Positions 11,073 to 23,465 of a stretch of 61,747 nt of DNA are shown piece by piece (position 1 is the first letter of the stretch; the number at the start of each line of letters is the position of its first letter). This DNA comes from Mucidula mucida (taxonomy: Eukaryota; Basidiomycota; Agaricomycetes; Agaricales; Physalacriaceae): the NCBI GenBank assembly GCA_015501055.1, contig JADNYV010000212.1:1-61747 (forward strand), in the 5' to 3' direction. The notes under the pieces were generated by a model that saw nothing but the letters and a program-made list of their open reading frames with translations, ran no database searches and was not told the origin of the DNA. A program made the position numbers and the translations under genes.

Positions 11073-12958
11073 ATGGATCCCCTCACTCGAAGTAGAACGG
11101 GCTTGTTCCTCAGCTACCGCGACTCTCGAGCATCGTCGACCCGTTTCTCGCGCTCGCGACCGGTCTACGACGACACCGATGACGAGGAGCAGCAACTCAT
11201 CTCCCACCATGCCGTGGACATGGACCTGCCTCCCAAATGGTTCTCGTCTCGCTTCGACATTGCCACCGGCTCACTCATCTGCTTCCCAGGGTAGACATAT
11301 CCGAACAAGTCCAGCTTATTCTCGCCGATACTCAGGCGAAAAGTATGTTCATACCCTGTCCATCACACCGACTGGCTTAATTTGGCTAAAACAGTCACCT
11401 CCCTCGAGAAGCTGCATGCTAAACACGTACTCCCTGGATTCACGGACCGCACACACGAGGAGCAGGAAATTGAACAGTATACTACGGAAATCACAAAGGT
11501 ACGCTGTCCGCCTTTATATTGCCCCTTGGCAATCTCAACAGCTCTTCTCCAGGACTTCAGGCAATGTCAAACATTAATCCAACGCATTGGACCGGCTTCA
11601 GTTTCCCATACATTCCCCCCTTCACAGACCGCGACCCAGGCCTCGAACAAATACGACGCGCAAGCAGCTAAAAACGTACAACGTGGCCTTGCTGCCAAAG
11701 TTCAAGAATTAAGCGCCACATTCCGGAAAAAGCAACGCGTCTATATGGAAAGTTAGTATTTTGTCCATTTTCATCATTTTGCTCCCCTGCATCTTTCCTG
11801 CCGTTCTTGCCGTGGCTTAAACCATCGTCTCCTCCGAGGCGTGCCCGTCGTTATCTTCCCGCTCAATCCCATCGATCTCATCACGCGACACGGCTTTGTG
11901 GAGCTATCATTCTCGCCATTTCTTATGCTCACTGTTTTCTTTCAAGAACTGCAAGGTCATGCGATCAAGAACCAAGATCTCTTGATTGCCTCTGGAACTA
12001 TATCGCTCAAAGGTCCAGAAGGCATGAGTGCTGTCGATGACGATGTAGCTGCTGCTGTGCGTCTTTTACTTGATCGGCTGTCTTACCCCCGTCTCATCAT
12101 TTCCTTCATCTCATTCTTTCTCTTCCCTAAACTGCAAATTGTTGATGTCCGTTCCTCCTGCTGTGCCCGATCATTCACCCTCGGTGTTTCATTCTGAATA
12201 AACGCGGGTATCTTGTTGTCTTCCTGCCGTACTTACTCCTCTTGCTCTGCATCACATGAATTGCGTTCATTTCACGACGCTTGTCGATTGGTCTTGCGGG
12301 ATCTTCCTCTGTTGTATTGTTCACAACGCGACGCGATGATTATCCATCCGGATCTGCTTTGCCGCATCTTGCACCATGAACATATCGGTCTAACGCGTAC
12401 TGTCTGTGTCCGGTGCCCCTGGTCTCGTCCTTCCTATATTGCATCCCAGACACATACTCGGTCGCAATCACTGTCTCTGATGCACGAGGACCCCACCGTG
12501 GACCTTCAAATGCGGGATCGTGAATTGACCGAGATTGCAAAATCTATAGCCTCTCTTGCAGAACTCTTCAAGGACCTCTCGGTTTTAGTGATAGATCAGG
12601 GGACATTACTGGACAGTGTGGAATACAACATTGAGCAAACAGCTGTTCATGTGAGTGAGGCTGTCAAAGAGCTCGATACAGCGACTCGGTATTTCTATTT
12701 CCCTCTTCTCAGTATCTTGCTAAGCCAATTTGCGATAGATATCAAAAGAACACGGGACGGAGGAAATGCATTTTCCTACTTGTACTCATTATCTTCGGAC
12801 TGATTATCGTTATCGTATTCAAGCCCAGGCGGCCAAGTGTTCCTCCTCCTTCTACTCCTCCACCGTCATTCTTTTTGTCACGCGGCAAAGAGGATACGCC
12901 GTTTTTAAATTTCATTCAACTTCCGCGGCGCAAATATCTACTACGGACAAGAACTTAG
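11073..12958 (+). CDS. TLG2: t-SNARE of the trans-Golgi/endosome (syntaxin-16 type)
   Basis: A Qa-SNARE for fusion of endosome-derived vesicles with the trans-Golgi. The N-terminus (MDPLTRSRTGLFLSYRDSR) is the syntaxin-16/Tlg2 peptide that binds the Sec1/Munc18 protein Vps45. The N-terminal three-helix region follows (ISTLEKLHAKHVLPGFTDRT and HEEQEIEQYTTEITK). The SNARE motif is in the exon with RDRELTEIAKSIASLAELFK, DLSVLVIDQGTLLDSVEYNI and EQTAVHVSEAVKELDTATRY. The tail anchor is KCIFLLVLIIFGLIIVIVF, with a short Pro-rich lumenal end. One intron (about 12057-12447) is near 390 nt, much longer than the rest. The start was chosen by the conserved MDPLTRSRT. Confidence 0.93.
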
Positions 12959-14231
12959 GGTATATCCAGATATTAAATTCGTTTCTGCATTCACGGCTCA
13001 ATGAAGTTGCAGTTTCGAGCGGGCCGGATAGAGTGTAAGCAGTGTATATCTTTGCTGAGCAGATCCAATTGACAGTTTCTCGGTGGCATACAGATGATTC
13101 CGCATGAGCTAGACCATGCGACCGGGCTGCCCGTCAATGTGCCTCGAATTACGCGCTTTTTTAGCCTTTCGAGCTATGTTTCTGCTCAGGCAAAGCGTGC
13201 ATTACTGAAACATAACGACTGTTGCTTCCGTCGACGTCGAGGCGGCGACAATTGGAATAAACGTTCAGATTCAGGACAGTTCCTCTTCGGAGTGTGCTCG
13301 GAGCGCTGCTCGGAGTCCCTCGGCCTGGAACCTGAAAACGTCATTTACAGTGCCTGATCGGACGAACAACACATCCTCTAAAGGCAGTCACAATCCTTAA
13401 ATTAGTCCTGCTCGACTTGGCGTCTACCGGCCTCTCATCTCCTGTATATCATCAGGCTACACCTAGTATCTGCCGGCGACAATGTGTGAAGGGCTCTGGC
13501 GGCGCTCCGATGGGTCGGGAACCCATGAGTCGAACATGAGGCCAAGTTCCGGCCTCGATCCAGTACGTGCATCCACAAATGACATCGTTGTCGAGGGCTC
13601 CGAACATGCGTGCAAAGAAGCCTCACTTCGGGATCCCACGATGGAACGATGACGGAACTCAGTGCTTGATCAACCATACAGCCGGAGTTTCTTCATTGCA
13701 TACGGTGCTAACAGCGCCGTGAAAGTTGGAGATTGCGGAAATTTGAAGCGACCCAAAATCTCAATCTTCCGTGTTACACAGTCTCTAAATTCATGAGCTC
13801 GTTGGGTCAGCGCGGAATTGACATGTTCGATGGCGGGCTTACTGCCCGCGTTTCGATTGTTATTACACGAGTAATATCCGCAGTGCTCATAAGGTGTTGC
13901 CTTGGGGAAGTCCAGCCCCCACGAGATTTCTTGCTTTAATGCAAGCTAACATCGAATATTTACGGCCTCATGCATATCTCAAAGCTGGCGAATTCAATCC
14001 TATACGTATTCATGAGACACGACGGTTACTCGGTCATAACTCTCTCGACTCTTTCTCCATTGTGTACAGCCAGATAGTCTATTTTGTGTGCGCCTTGCCT
14101 ACAGAGTAAACCCAAATGCGATCTGGAAGCGCATGGTCCCGAAGTTGTCACGGGAACGAATGGAATGGCTGTCGTGATATGGGAATGCCCTTGAACTGTA
14201 CACCATTTCCCCGTTAACTGCCTCGTCAGGT
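12959..14231. other. Gene-poor interval
   Basis: 1.27 kb between TLG2 and the MscS gene. Short open frames exist on both strands (for example 13094-13357 + and 13677-13435 -) but none resembles a known protein or joins to others. It probably holds the TLG2 3' UTR and the promoter of the channel gene. Confidence 0.45.
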
Positions 14232-17200
14232 ATGAGTGCAAGAACAGGAGAGCGCTCTCGAGACGGGTACAGCCCCGTCGCGTTGAACCATCCCACCGAT
14301 CCCGTCACTTTCAGGGGCGGTGTCAACAGTGGCCGCTCCTCTCCTTTCCCATCTTCTCCAATGTATCCCCCTGGAGTGGAACTGCAGGATAGAGGCGCCT
14401 CCATGTCGCAGTCGTCGCTGCCGTTGGCGTCTCCGAGTGCGCGGCATGTTCACATGGAAGACCCCGACGTCAGCCGCGCTCGCTTACAGAACTACGATGC
14501 TGAACGAAATCAGTATAGCCCGGGCCCTACAATGCCTGAACCAGTAAAACCGTCGGTAAATCATCGCTCGTCCAGCTGGGATGTGCTCAATGGCATGAAA
14601 AAGTTTGAACATGGTTATGAGGAATTCGATTCGAGGAATGCCAGCCAGAATCATCTTGTTTTCGCTGATGGAGACGTACCACAGAACAAGGTGTGCTCGT
14701 TCGATTGTCTTTGGCTAGTGACGTGTTAATCCCTGCTCACAGGTCTCCAAATTCTATCACTATCTTCTGAACGTCTCAATCGTGACGCGATGGATCCTCT
14801 TTATCGTGCCAATAATGGCTATTATCTGGATACCGGCCATCCTGCAGTTATCAGACACTTCTCCCAACGGCAATGTACATTATATCTTTTTCTGTAAATA
14901 ACCTATCTAATATTGTGTAGATCTGGGGCGTCAAGCTGTTATGGTGGAGCATCTGGCTCAGTGTAGTGTGGGCAGGTGAGTCTACCCCCAAGCCCTCTTT
15001 ATCGCGGTATCAACATAGAAACAGGTTGGTGGGTGGCGTTGGCCGGATCGTACGTGGACCAAGTTCTCAGTCCTTCTTAATACCCAAACCAAGGCATATC
15101 TATCAGACGCTTGCTACCGCCTCTAATTCGCGCTACTATTGGTGCCGTCGCCGTCGGTACTCGGAAATACATCGACTGGGCTGGCGCGCTGCATCGGTAA
15201 TTACGCTATTTCTTACTAGATATCGCCACTTCTCTTACTTGCTATCTACAGTTATATTGCGTTCTTTGCGTGGACACTGGCCATGTGGATCACTTGGAAT
15301 CCGGTCATCGACAGTCAACAAGAATCGAATGCCTCTGACAAGTCTGTTCGGATCATCAATCTCATCGGTCGATTCCTATTCGGTTTCTATCTCTGTTCGG
15401 CCGTGCTTCTGGGGGAGAAGTTTGCCATTCAGTGGATAGCCGGCAAGTTCCATGAACGGTCGTACGCTGGTAAGTCCCGTACACGTCCTAGTTCTTTGAG
15501 TCTGACAACACCGTCTTCCGCTATAGAGCGTATAGCCGATCAGAAGTTCGCAGTTCGGTCACTCGTCACTCTATACCGACACTCTTCGGATATCCCCGGT
15601 CGTTCGGATACATTGAAGGCCTCTCACGCCAAGAATGCCAGTGTTAATCCTAAGAAAATATTCAAACGTGCAATGAAGGGTGTTCGTATAGCGGCGACTA
15701 CCACTACCACTGCTTTTGGCAATGTCGCTGTACGTTGATTAACAACCTCCCCATCCAATTACTCATCTGAACGTTGTCTCCAGTCGGAAATTGCGGGCAG
15801 GTAGGACTCTCATACCGCATGCAACGGCAGCCATTGATTTGACCGGTAGCTCTGTTCTACAACCTAATTCGCCTCAAGCCATGGTCAAGACGGCTCTGGA
15901 ATCTGCAAATAAATCCCGACTGGTTTGTATTCATATGACTATTACTCGTTCAACACTCAATAAATTACAGCTAGCGCGTAGACTGTTCTATTCATTCGTT
16001 CAACCTGGATCCGACTACGTATTCGTGCAGGACATTCAACGTTTCTTTGCAACGCCGGAGGAAGCCGATCAAGTTTTCGCGCTTTTCGACAAAGACACTA
16101 ATGGTGATGCCTCGCGTGACGAGCTGGAAATGGCTTGCATGTTCGTCCAATTGGTTAATCTCTGACCAAGCGCTCATGAAATGGGTCAGGGAATTTCACC
16201 GCGAGCAACTCTCGATTGAACATTCGATGCAAGATCTTGATAGCGCTGTTGGAAGATTGGACAATATCTTCATGAGTGTGTACTTTGTTGCAGCTCTATT
16301 GATCATTGCCATTTGCATGGTATGTCGCCTTTCCAATAAACCTGCTCTGCTCACATCCACTTCCAGGAAGCAGAGTTGTCAACTCTCGTCACTGGTGCTG
16401 GAACATTTGTTCTCGGTGAGCGCTTGCCTACTTTTATCCACATAACATTAAACGATTGGATGCAGGATTGAGCTGGCTCATCGGTTCCACCTTGTCTGAC
16501 GTTTTGACTAGTATCATCTTCTTGTTCATTCGTCACCCCTTTGATGTGGGTGATAGGGTTGACATCGATGATGTTGCGTACACAGTCAAAGAAATTCGGC
16601 TTCTAAGTACCATCTTCCTGAACGTGGATGGTGTTTACGTCCAAGTGCCCAACAGTGTGCTGAACACGCATGTCAGTGATAATATCGCCTGATCGACGTT
16701 TACTAACGTTAGATTAGTTCATCCATAACATTCGACGAAGTCCCGAGGTACGTGCGTTATCCTGTCGAAAACTATGTTGACTTATTGTTATTTTCGACGC
16801 TGTAGATGAGCGAAGACTTCAAGTTCGATGTGGCGTACAACACCACATTCGAAGATATAGAACGTCTTCGAAACAATATGCTGCAGTTCGTCAAAACAGA
16901 GCGCCGAGACTATCAACCCGTGTTTGATGTTCAAGTACTTGACTACCCGGAACAGGAAAAGATTACTCTTTCAGCTGAGATCAAGTATAAGAGCAACGGG
17001 CAGCTCGAAGGACTGAAAGGTAATTTATAGGTGTCACGCTTTAAGCAGCTACTTATTGCTCAATAGCGAGGCGCCGCAACAAATGGGTATGTGCGCTAAA
17101 GACTGCTCTAGCTGAAGTTGGCATTTATGGACCAAGTGGCAACCCTAATGGTGCCACTGGTCCGACGCGTTACACGCAAGTACCGTGGGAAGAAGTCAAA

Positions 17201-17541
17201 GCCGAAGATCAAAGGGCATCGCATGAAGCTCATCATGCTTCCAATGTTCCTCATGTTGGCGGTTGGAACCTTTCCGATTCGAATGCTGCTATCGGTAAGC
17301 CTGGCGAGTCTTCCATAAATTTGCATTGACTCAAACACGTATTCAAGTCGGTGATGACAGCGTGTTTGGCGAAGCAGACGAACTGCATATGACCAGCCCT
17401 AGGCGTGGTCTCTCCGATGACAGCTATAGGCCTACTGCTTCTTCTGCTTTCCAAATGCCGAGTGCCGCGACGATGCCTACAGCTTCGCCATCTGGGCGAT
17501 TACCGCAAGGTCCAGAGTACGAAATGGCTTCCCGTTCTTGA
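14232..17541 (+). CDS. EF-hand MscS-type mechanosensitive channel
   Basis: A fungal MscS-family channel like S. pombe Msy1/Msy2, which sit in the ER or cell cortex and control Ca2+ during osmotic shock. In order: a long Ser/Pro-rich cytosolic N-terminus (MSARTGERSRDGYSPVALNH), helices starting SIVTRWILFIVPIMAIIWIP and LLWWSIWLSVVWAGWW, then an EF hand (ALFDKDTNGDASRDELEMA) with Asp/Asn/Asp ligands. The pore helix and beta domain follow (GLSWLIGSTLSDVLTSIIFL, RHPFDVGDRVDIDDVAYTVK, VDGVYVQVPNSVLNTHF). A disordered Ser/Thr-rich C-terminus ends EYEMASRS. At least ten short introns break it. It is convergent with RPB3, 192 bp away. The EF hand suggests Ca2+ gating, which is known for relatives but not shown here. 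Confidence 0.9.
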
Positions 17542-17733
17542 ATGGACTTGACATGGTTTTCTTGACTGATCGTTGACCACGGACGATGTTGGGCTGTTGT
17601 TGTGTGATGCAGTTAGTCCTGCTTCACTGCTCCGTCTCTTGTAATGTTTGATACACATTTATACCACGCATCTATCGTACACTTATGAACACCCTCCTTA
17701 CCTCCATAGAACTATAGAAATAACGACATCGAA

Positions 17734-19110
17734 CTATAATGACCATCCTGCCATACTGCTATTGTCGGGCACTTTGGGACTTGCCCATCCAATTTGTGGA
17801 TCTCCAGGAGCTTTTGGACTGGCCCACCCTGCCGCCCAGTCTGCGGCACCTTCGGGAGGGCGGTGCCAAGCATCTGTGCCCTGATCCCACACAGGATTGC
17901 TTCCCCAGCCGCCGCCAACTGCATCATTGTCATACCGCGTATCCATCTCACCGCCTGGAAGCATACCCTCGAGATCGTCCGATTTTAAGCCCAGAATAAG
18001 GTTGGCTAGTTTTTTCTGTAGTTCAGCTAAACCCTAGCTCAAATTTGAGAAGACAAGACGGGAGGAATGGACCCGGGAGATGCAGACCTTGAGTACCACT
18101 TCCTGCGGACTTAGACTTCCATCTGTTTCTACTTCAAAATAGAACTTGTTGGGTTTGGCATTGAAGTCGAACAGCTCGTCGTCGCGGGGTGCATCTTCCT
18201 CCAACTTGTTATCGCTCAAAGGCCATTCGGCTCGTTCGTCGTTCTCGAACCAGTACGTTGTATGCCGAAGTTTGTTGTAAGGATCATATTCAAAAGACAC
18301 GGCTGAACATGGCGACCACTTTGCGTGTTCTTTTGCTATACCCTATGAAAATTGGGTTAAGCACCCAGCCATAATGTGATGTGCAGACCTTTTTCGCAAT
18401 GCATGTCATTTTGAGCGACTGTCCTTTTCTTATTTTGCATAATAAGACGGGTGGGACGCCAGCGACGCCTGTTTAAGTATGGGTAAGGCACCGATAAAAG
18501 TGGATGCAGGCTCACCCTTCCCAACTGGGTGGCCAAAATCATGACTACGCTTCGATAGTTCGTCACCACTTTCTAACATGGAGTCTTCCTGATGCGCGAC
18601 AACTTCTAGGTGATTGCTTGTTATGTCCATTGTCACTGCTTCGTCGCATCGTACGTCCAGTTCGAGTCTAATTGAGCAATAATCGCAAAACGAGATACAA
18701 TTACAATCCTAGGAGGCCTTGAGTCAGAGACGCGCAAAAATGAAGATGACGCACTCTGTTGTACTTCATGGCTTCATCACAGTTTGTGCTCACTAACGGC
18801 ACCATACCCAGTCGGTGCGCTATGAACTCATCCGGAAGGACAGTCAAATTTGTTTGGATCTCGACCAAGTCAATTGCTGTTATCAATGAGCAACAAGGGA
18901 GGCAACATCAGCAAAAGTGGCGCACCAATAGTCGGAATGTCGGCCATCATGACTCTGCGCAGAGAATTGGCAAAACTACGGCCTAGTCAGACGCAGACAA
19001 GCCGACAGAGGCTAGATATACGCAAGGTCGACATTTTCCAGCACAAAATTGACGCGGTCCTTTTTTAGTTCGCGAATTCGAACTGTAGGCTCGACGAGGT
19101 CTGTTTGCAT
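17734..19110 (-). CDS. RPB3: RNA polymerase II subunit RPB3
   Basis: The 'alpha-like' assembly subunit of RNA polymerase II, which pairs with Rpb11. The reading runs [60 protein letters not shown] and [21 protein letters not shown] zinc-binding loop follows ([21 protein letters not shown]). The dimerisation region includes [60 protein letters not shown] and [14 protein letters not shown]. The C-terminus is a Trp/Gly/Pro-rich tail ([20 protein letters not shown]), a low-complexity extension of the fungal type. The start at 19110 is the ATG directly before the conserved VRIREL. All joins checked keep phase. Confidence 0.95.
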
Positions 19111-20232
19111 GATGGTGGTCGAACTCAAAGGTAATACTGATGACTCAGCGTTCAGGTTAGGGTCAAGAACGTGATCGTTCTTGTCTTCTCACCAAAATCA
19201 ACCTTGTGTAGAGAGACACGGCCCCTCCTGTCATCTCGCCATTGAAGCAGGTATACCGAATGATCTTGTCAGCGTCTTCTAGGGATGCTCAGGTTATCGC
19301 GACCTTGTCGCTGCTTGGATCAAGACTTCAAGTAACCTGTCGTGCCCCCTTGACGCGCCTGCTGAAATGCTCTAAGAGCCTGCATCTTCCATGATCGACC
19401 CCAGTGTCGAGCCTAAAGGCTTTCTATGCCAATCGTTCTTTTCACTTGAAGCTGGACTTCTTCCGACATTGAAGGACCTTACCGAGAACAGGCTGACTCT
19501 TGACGGACTTCGCCGCTGTATCCACATCACTCGCTCGGATGTGAAGTAAACAGGCACAGAGTATCCTCAACGGCGTGCGTGTGTACCATCGGTGGAGTTC
19601 AGTCCCTCGTCATATTTCCGTCAGAAGCTAGTCGGCGCTGCGACTCGTATTTGAAGGCTTGCATTACAACCTGCGGCACGCTGACAGGAAATACCCTTTT
19701 AGCACCGCCCAGCATTCAACTAACCCGTTCCTGCGCTATAGCTCAGCGTTAACTGATGAAACCCGGCAATTCGCTCCTTTCGAGACTCGTGAATGAACGG
19801 CTCGTACCAGTGCTATGGCCTACAATTGGTTTCCCGGCGATTTTCTCAATCGGCTCTGTCGTCCAGGTCGCTTATGATAACCTCTGTCTCCTCCACGAGA
19901 GTTCAGGGTACCGATTTTTTGGCGTAAAAGTTTTCGTTCACGAATTTCGACCTCGCTAAGCGTTTCGGCTTTCGCAGTAACTTGCATCAAAACATGTCGA
20001 AAGCGGCTAACCGACCCGGTTTCCGTCGAAGGTGCTTCCCGGCAAAAGTTCCCACAACCGCGGGAACGGTCGATTCCTCGGAGATGCGCAAACTATTCTC
20101 GCAAATATCACTTGTGTGAGTACAGTCAAGAACTTCTATGAATGTCAGGTTGCGGTTATGGATTTGTTATAAAATATAAACCAATACTTCAACCGGACGC
20201 TTCTCTCTCCCTCCTATTCCTTCTCTGCCGCC
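19111..20232. other. Intergenic region between divergent RPB3 and acyl-CoA ligase
   Basis: 1.12 kb. Only short open frames without resemblance to known proteins. It must hold the RPB3 promoter on the left and the ligase promoter on the right. Confidence 0.5.
20167..20180 (+). promoter_or_regulatory. TATA-like box of the acyl-CoA ligase gene
   Basis: TTATAAAATATAAA lies 53 bp before the ligase ATG at 20233, followed by a pyrimidine-rich leader (ctctctccctcctattcctt), a common arrangement in strongly regulated fungal genes. Confidence 0.5.
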
Positions 20233-22939
20233 ATGGTTCAAACGCCACACCGCTCTCTAGCAGAAAGTGAGTGTACCCTTCTTCCAAGCCACCATCACGA
20301 TGTCATCAACATCTCCTCTCAGCTGATGCAATACTCTCTGGTCCCGGATGCCTACACGAAATGGAGACACGCTTGGTTGACGGACGATTACTACGTGTTT
20401 ACAAAAATTTGCCCTCATCTCTACGCGCCTTTTGGCTTTGGGCCATCAGCAAATACCACGAACGGGTCTATATAGTCTTCGAGAACGAGCGATTGACCTA
20501 CGGGCAAGTTCACCAACAGGCCACGAGGCTCGCGGCTATATTTTTCAGCGCGTACGGAGTGAGGAAAGGTCATCATTCATGCTATCCTGTGTTATTCTCC
20601 TTCTGATATGATAATCCATCCAGGAGATAGAATCGGCATATGCTCTCGCAACTGTTCAGAATATCTGATCAATTTTTGGGCCTCTCGTACGCCAGCTCCT
20701 ATTACCGGCCTGGTCGTATTCATCTGAGCATTCTGCAGACCTTCTTGGAGCCGTCCCCGTTCTCGTGAATGCGTGAGCACCGGAACTTCTCTCCTACACG
20801 ATAGGCTATTTAACAATTTCAGATGGCTACCCACCGATTCACTCAAATACTGTCTTGTCCATACGCAGTGCAAACTTCTCATCGTCGACCACGAACGGGC
20901 TGTCAAACTCGAACCTATCCTCTCCTCGATCTATACAGAGAACGATCTATCGGGTGCCCTCATTCTCGACTGTCCTTCTCACGAACCCCTTCCTAGGGGA
21001 ACCGAGTCCTATCACGATGTTCTTGAACACTATTCCGGAGAAGTGCAAAGTGTTTTGGCCGAGTCGTATCCGTACATTCACCCCGAGGATAACGCCGCCA
21101 TAATGTTCACGTCAGGTAGGATTTGCTCTCAATACCACAATAGATTTAAGACGCGCCACACAGGTACAACAGGTCTCCCAAAAGGCGTTCTGAGTACTCA
21201 GCGTCAGTTTCTTACGAACGTCTTAAATGTACGCGTTTTTTCCGATCAAGCTGTCTTTCGGCGTATGGCTCATCCGGGATTTAGACCATCGTTGGCGGGA
21301 AAAGGGCTGCTATACGAAGAGGCGACGATCCTTCTTCTGGACCGTCTAGCATTCAGAAAGGCGCGTTGGTCGCCGTACCGCTTTTTCATGTCACCGGAAC
21401 GACCAGCTATTCCGTGAGTGCTTGAAATTCTAGCGGAACCGCTGAGTAATCTCGGTTCTTAGATGATGGCAACTATGAATGGCATGAGGATAGTGTTGAT
21501 GCGGAAATGGATACCAGAAGAAGGTAAATTTTGTCTCGAGATGTCTGCATGATTTCCGACTCAGAACCTTGTAGGTGCCAAGTGAGTCGCGTCGGGCACC
21601 TCGGTCTACACCTGTTCGCTTACTAGAAGTTTCAGCCTTATCAGACGAGAGAACGTCTGTGTTGCGGGAGGGTTAGTTGATTTATGCTCTCATGCATACT
21701 CGGCTAATCCGTTGTAGTGTTCCGGCCATGGTGTCTGATCTCATGGACAGCTCTCTAGCAGGATATTCTCTTGAAGGATTATTTTTCGGTGGTTGTGCAG
21801 CACCGGATGTCCTTGCTGCAAGAGCCAAGCAAGTTTTTCCCAAAGCTCAGTTGTACGTAGCGCCACAGGTGCGGAGGATTTGCAAAACTTATTGTAGCTC
21901 TAGAAGTCAGGGATACGGACTAACGGAAACAAACTCGATTTCTGTTACTGTAGGTGGCTATTACCTGCTCGCTCCAGCTCTAACCTCCTCTTCTGCAGAA
22001 CGCCGGTGAAGATTATGAATTGCGACCGAATAGCACGTTAGTCTAGCCGACTCCATCGCAAGTTTCGATTACTGATCTGCACCAGAGGGCGAGCGTGTCC
22101 AGTCAACGACGTCGTGATTATGAGAGGGGATACCTGCCTATCACCTGGTCGAGTGGGAGAAGTTTGGATGTGAGTGGCTTAACATAAATGGCACGAGTCC
22201 TTCAGCTGATCTATGCTCAAAGACGTGGACCCAATGTGATGAAAGGTTATTGGCGTGATCCAGAAGCAACCGATAAAATATTGACTCCGGATGGATGGCT
22301 GAAAACCGGTGATATTGGTGTCCTTGACGAAGAAGGATTTCTCTATATCAAAGATAGAAGTACGTCGTCCATTTGTGCAGCTTGCGGGTGGATAAACTAA
22401 TGCGCTGGTTAGTCAAAGATATCATTATCCGCGGCGGAGAGAATGTGGTATGTGAACGAAAGCTGGACACGAGTCACATTAATGACACCGAGTGCTGCAG
22501 TCCTCTGTAACTGTTGAAAATGCCTTGCACACTGATCCTCGGGTTTCACAAGCAGCGGCCGTTGGAGTTCCTGACAAACGACTTGGCGAGCTCGTCACCG
22601 CAGTGGTTTCCATTAAGCCTGCCTACCGAGGACAAGTGACTGAATCGTCACTGATGTTGGTGGCTCGTGAGTTGTAGGTGTCGTCTTCGTCATGTCCTTT
22701 TCATGCCTAGTGACACTCTCCAAGGCTGCCACGTTTTGCGGTGCCCGTGATGATCGTTGTTCGCGATACGCCTTTCGGTAAGAGCTGCACTGTCCACCTG
22801 GACAAGAAAATGAATATCACCAACAGAACTCACACCGTCTGGTAAAATCATCAAAGCAGAAATCCGGCAGATTGCGCGCTTCCACTGGGAACAACGACAG
22901 TTTGCTGGGTTGCGATCCCAGCCTACAGCCAACCTTTGA
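20233..22939 (+). CDS. AMP-forming acyl-CoA synthetase/ligase
   Basis: Activates a carboxylic acid as an acyl-adenylate and then a CoA thioester. The exact acid (fatty, aryl or dicarboxylic) cannot be read from sequence. About 12 exons join in frame. Motifs in order: [40 protein letters not shown], the phosphate-binding loop [17 protein letters not shown] (split by an intron after TSG), [54 protein letters not shown], and the catalytic-Lys region [18 protein letters not shown] near the end. A fragment that looked like a break around 20.7 kb is resolved by two introns giving [20 protein letters not shown]. The start [11 protein letters not shown] lies just after a TATA box. It resembles AMP-binding genes common in agaricomycetes. 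Confidence 0.9.
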
Positions 22940-23465
22940 TTCGTGGCCTAAGGCGGCGCCCGAATGTATGCACTGGAATCTATTTAATCTTTGATGTGTC
23001 CCGAATAATAGCAGCACTTTACCGTACGATGCTGCATCTATCGACGCCACTGGCATACGATGATGAATGAACAATAGATGGAACGCCAGATACTGATGTT
23101 ATAGAAGACTCAGAGGTCTCTTTCTGATGTATGCAGCGCGCATCAGACTAGTTAGAGACGAGCACTCTAACGACAGCCTATCCTTCATTCTTTTATATAT
23201 GTTGGCCCCGTAGGTCCTCGGAACATTCAATGCGTACTAGGACGCGACCCTGCAAAATATATGCGCACTCTTGTGCAGGGGAGATGGGCGCAGACTACAC
23301 AAATTTTTTGGAGGCCGGTACTCATTCTGGGAAGAGGAAAGTACCCTGTATAGATCCTTCATACATGTAAGCGGTCTAGCGAAGTCGGACTTGACTGAAT
23401 GGTGGACGAGGGTCCCAAAAAGGCAACTCCGATTTTTCTCCTTTGACGTTCAATGTCTCGGCGGC
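22940..23465. other. Intergenic region before the Rrn5-like gene
   Basis: 526 bp. The frame of the downstream gene stays open back to 23271, but that part is unlike the rest of the protein and is taken as leader. A run ttttatatatg at about 23191-23201 could serve as a TATA element. Confidence 0.4.

Noticed and set aside
13860..13960. GC-rich fold-like stretch (ggggaagtccagcccccac) considered as a structured RNA
   Set aside because: No tRNA, 5S, snRNA or RNase P hallmarks could be matched.
20640..21420. Seeming breaks in the acyl-CoA ligase (stop after [10 protein letters not shown] and odd sequence after LNVRV)
   Set aside because: Placing introns at gtacgc donors gives continuous family sequence, so no pseudogene call.
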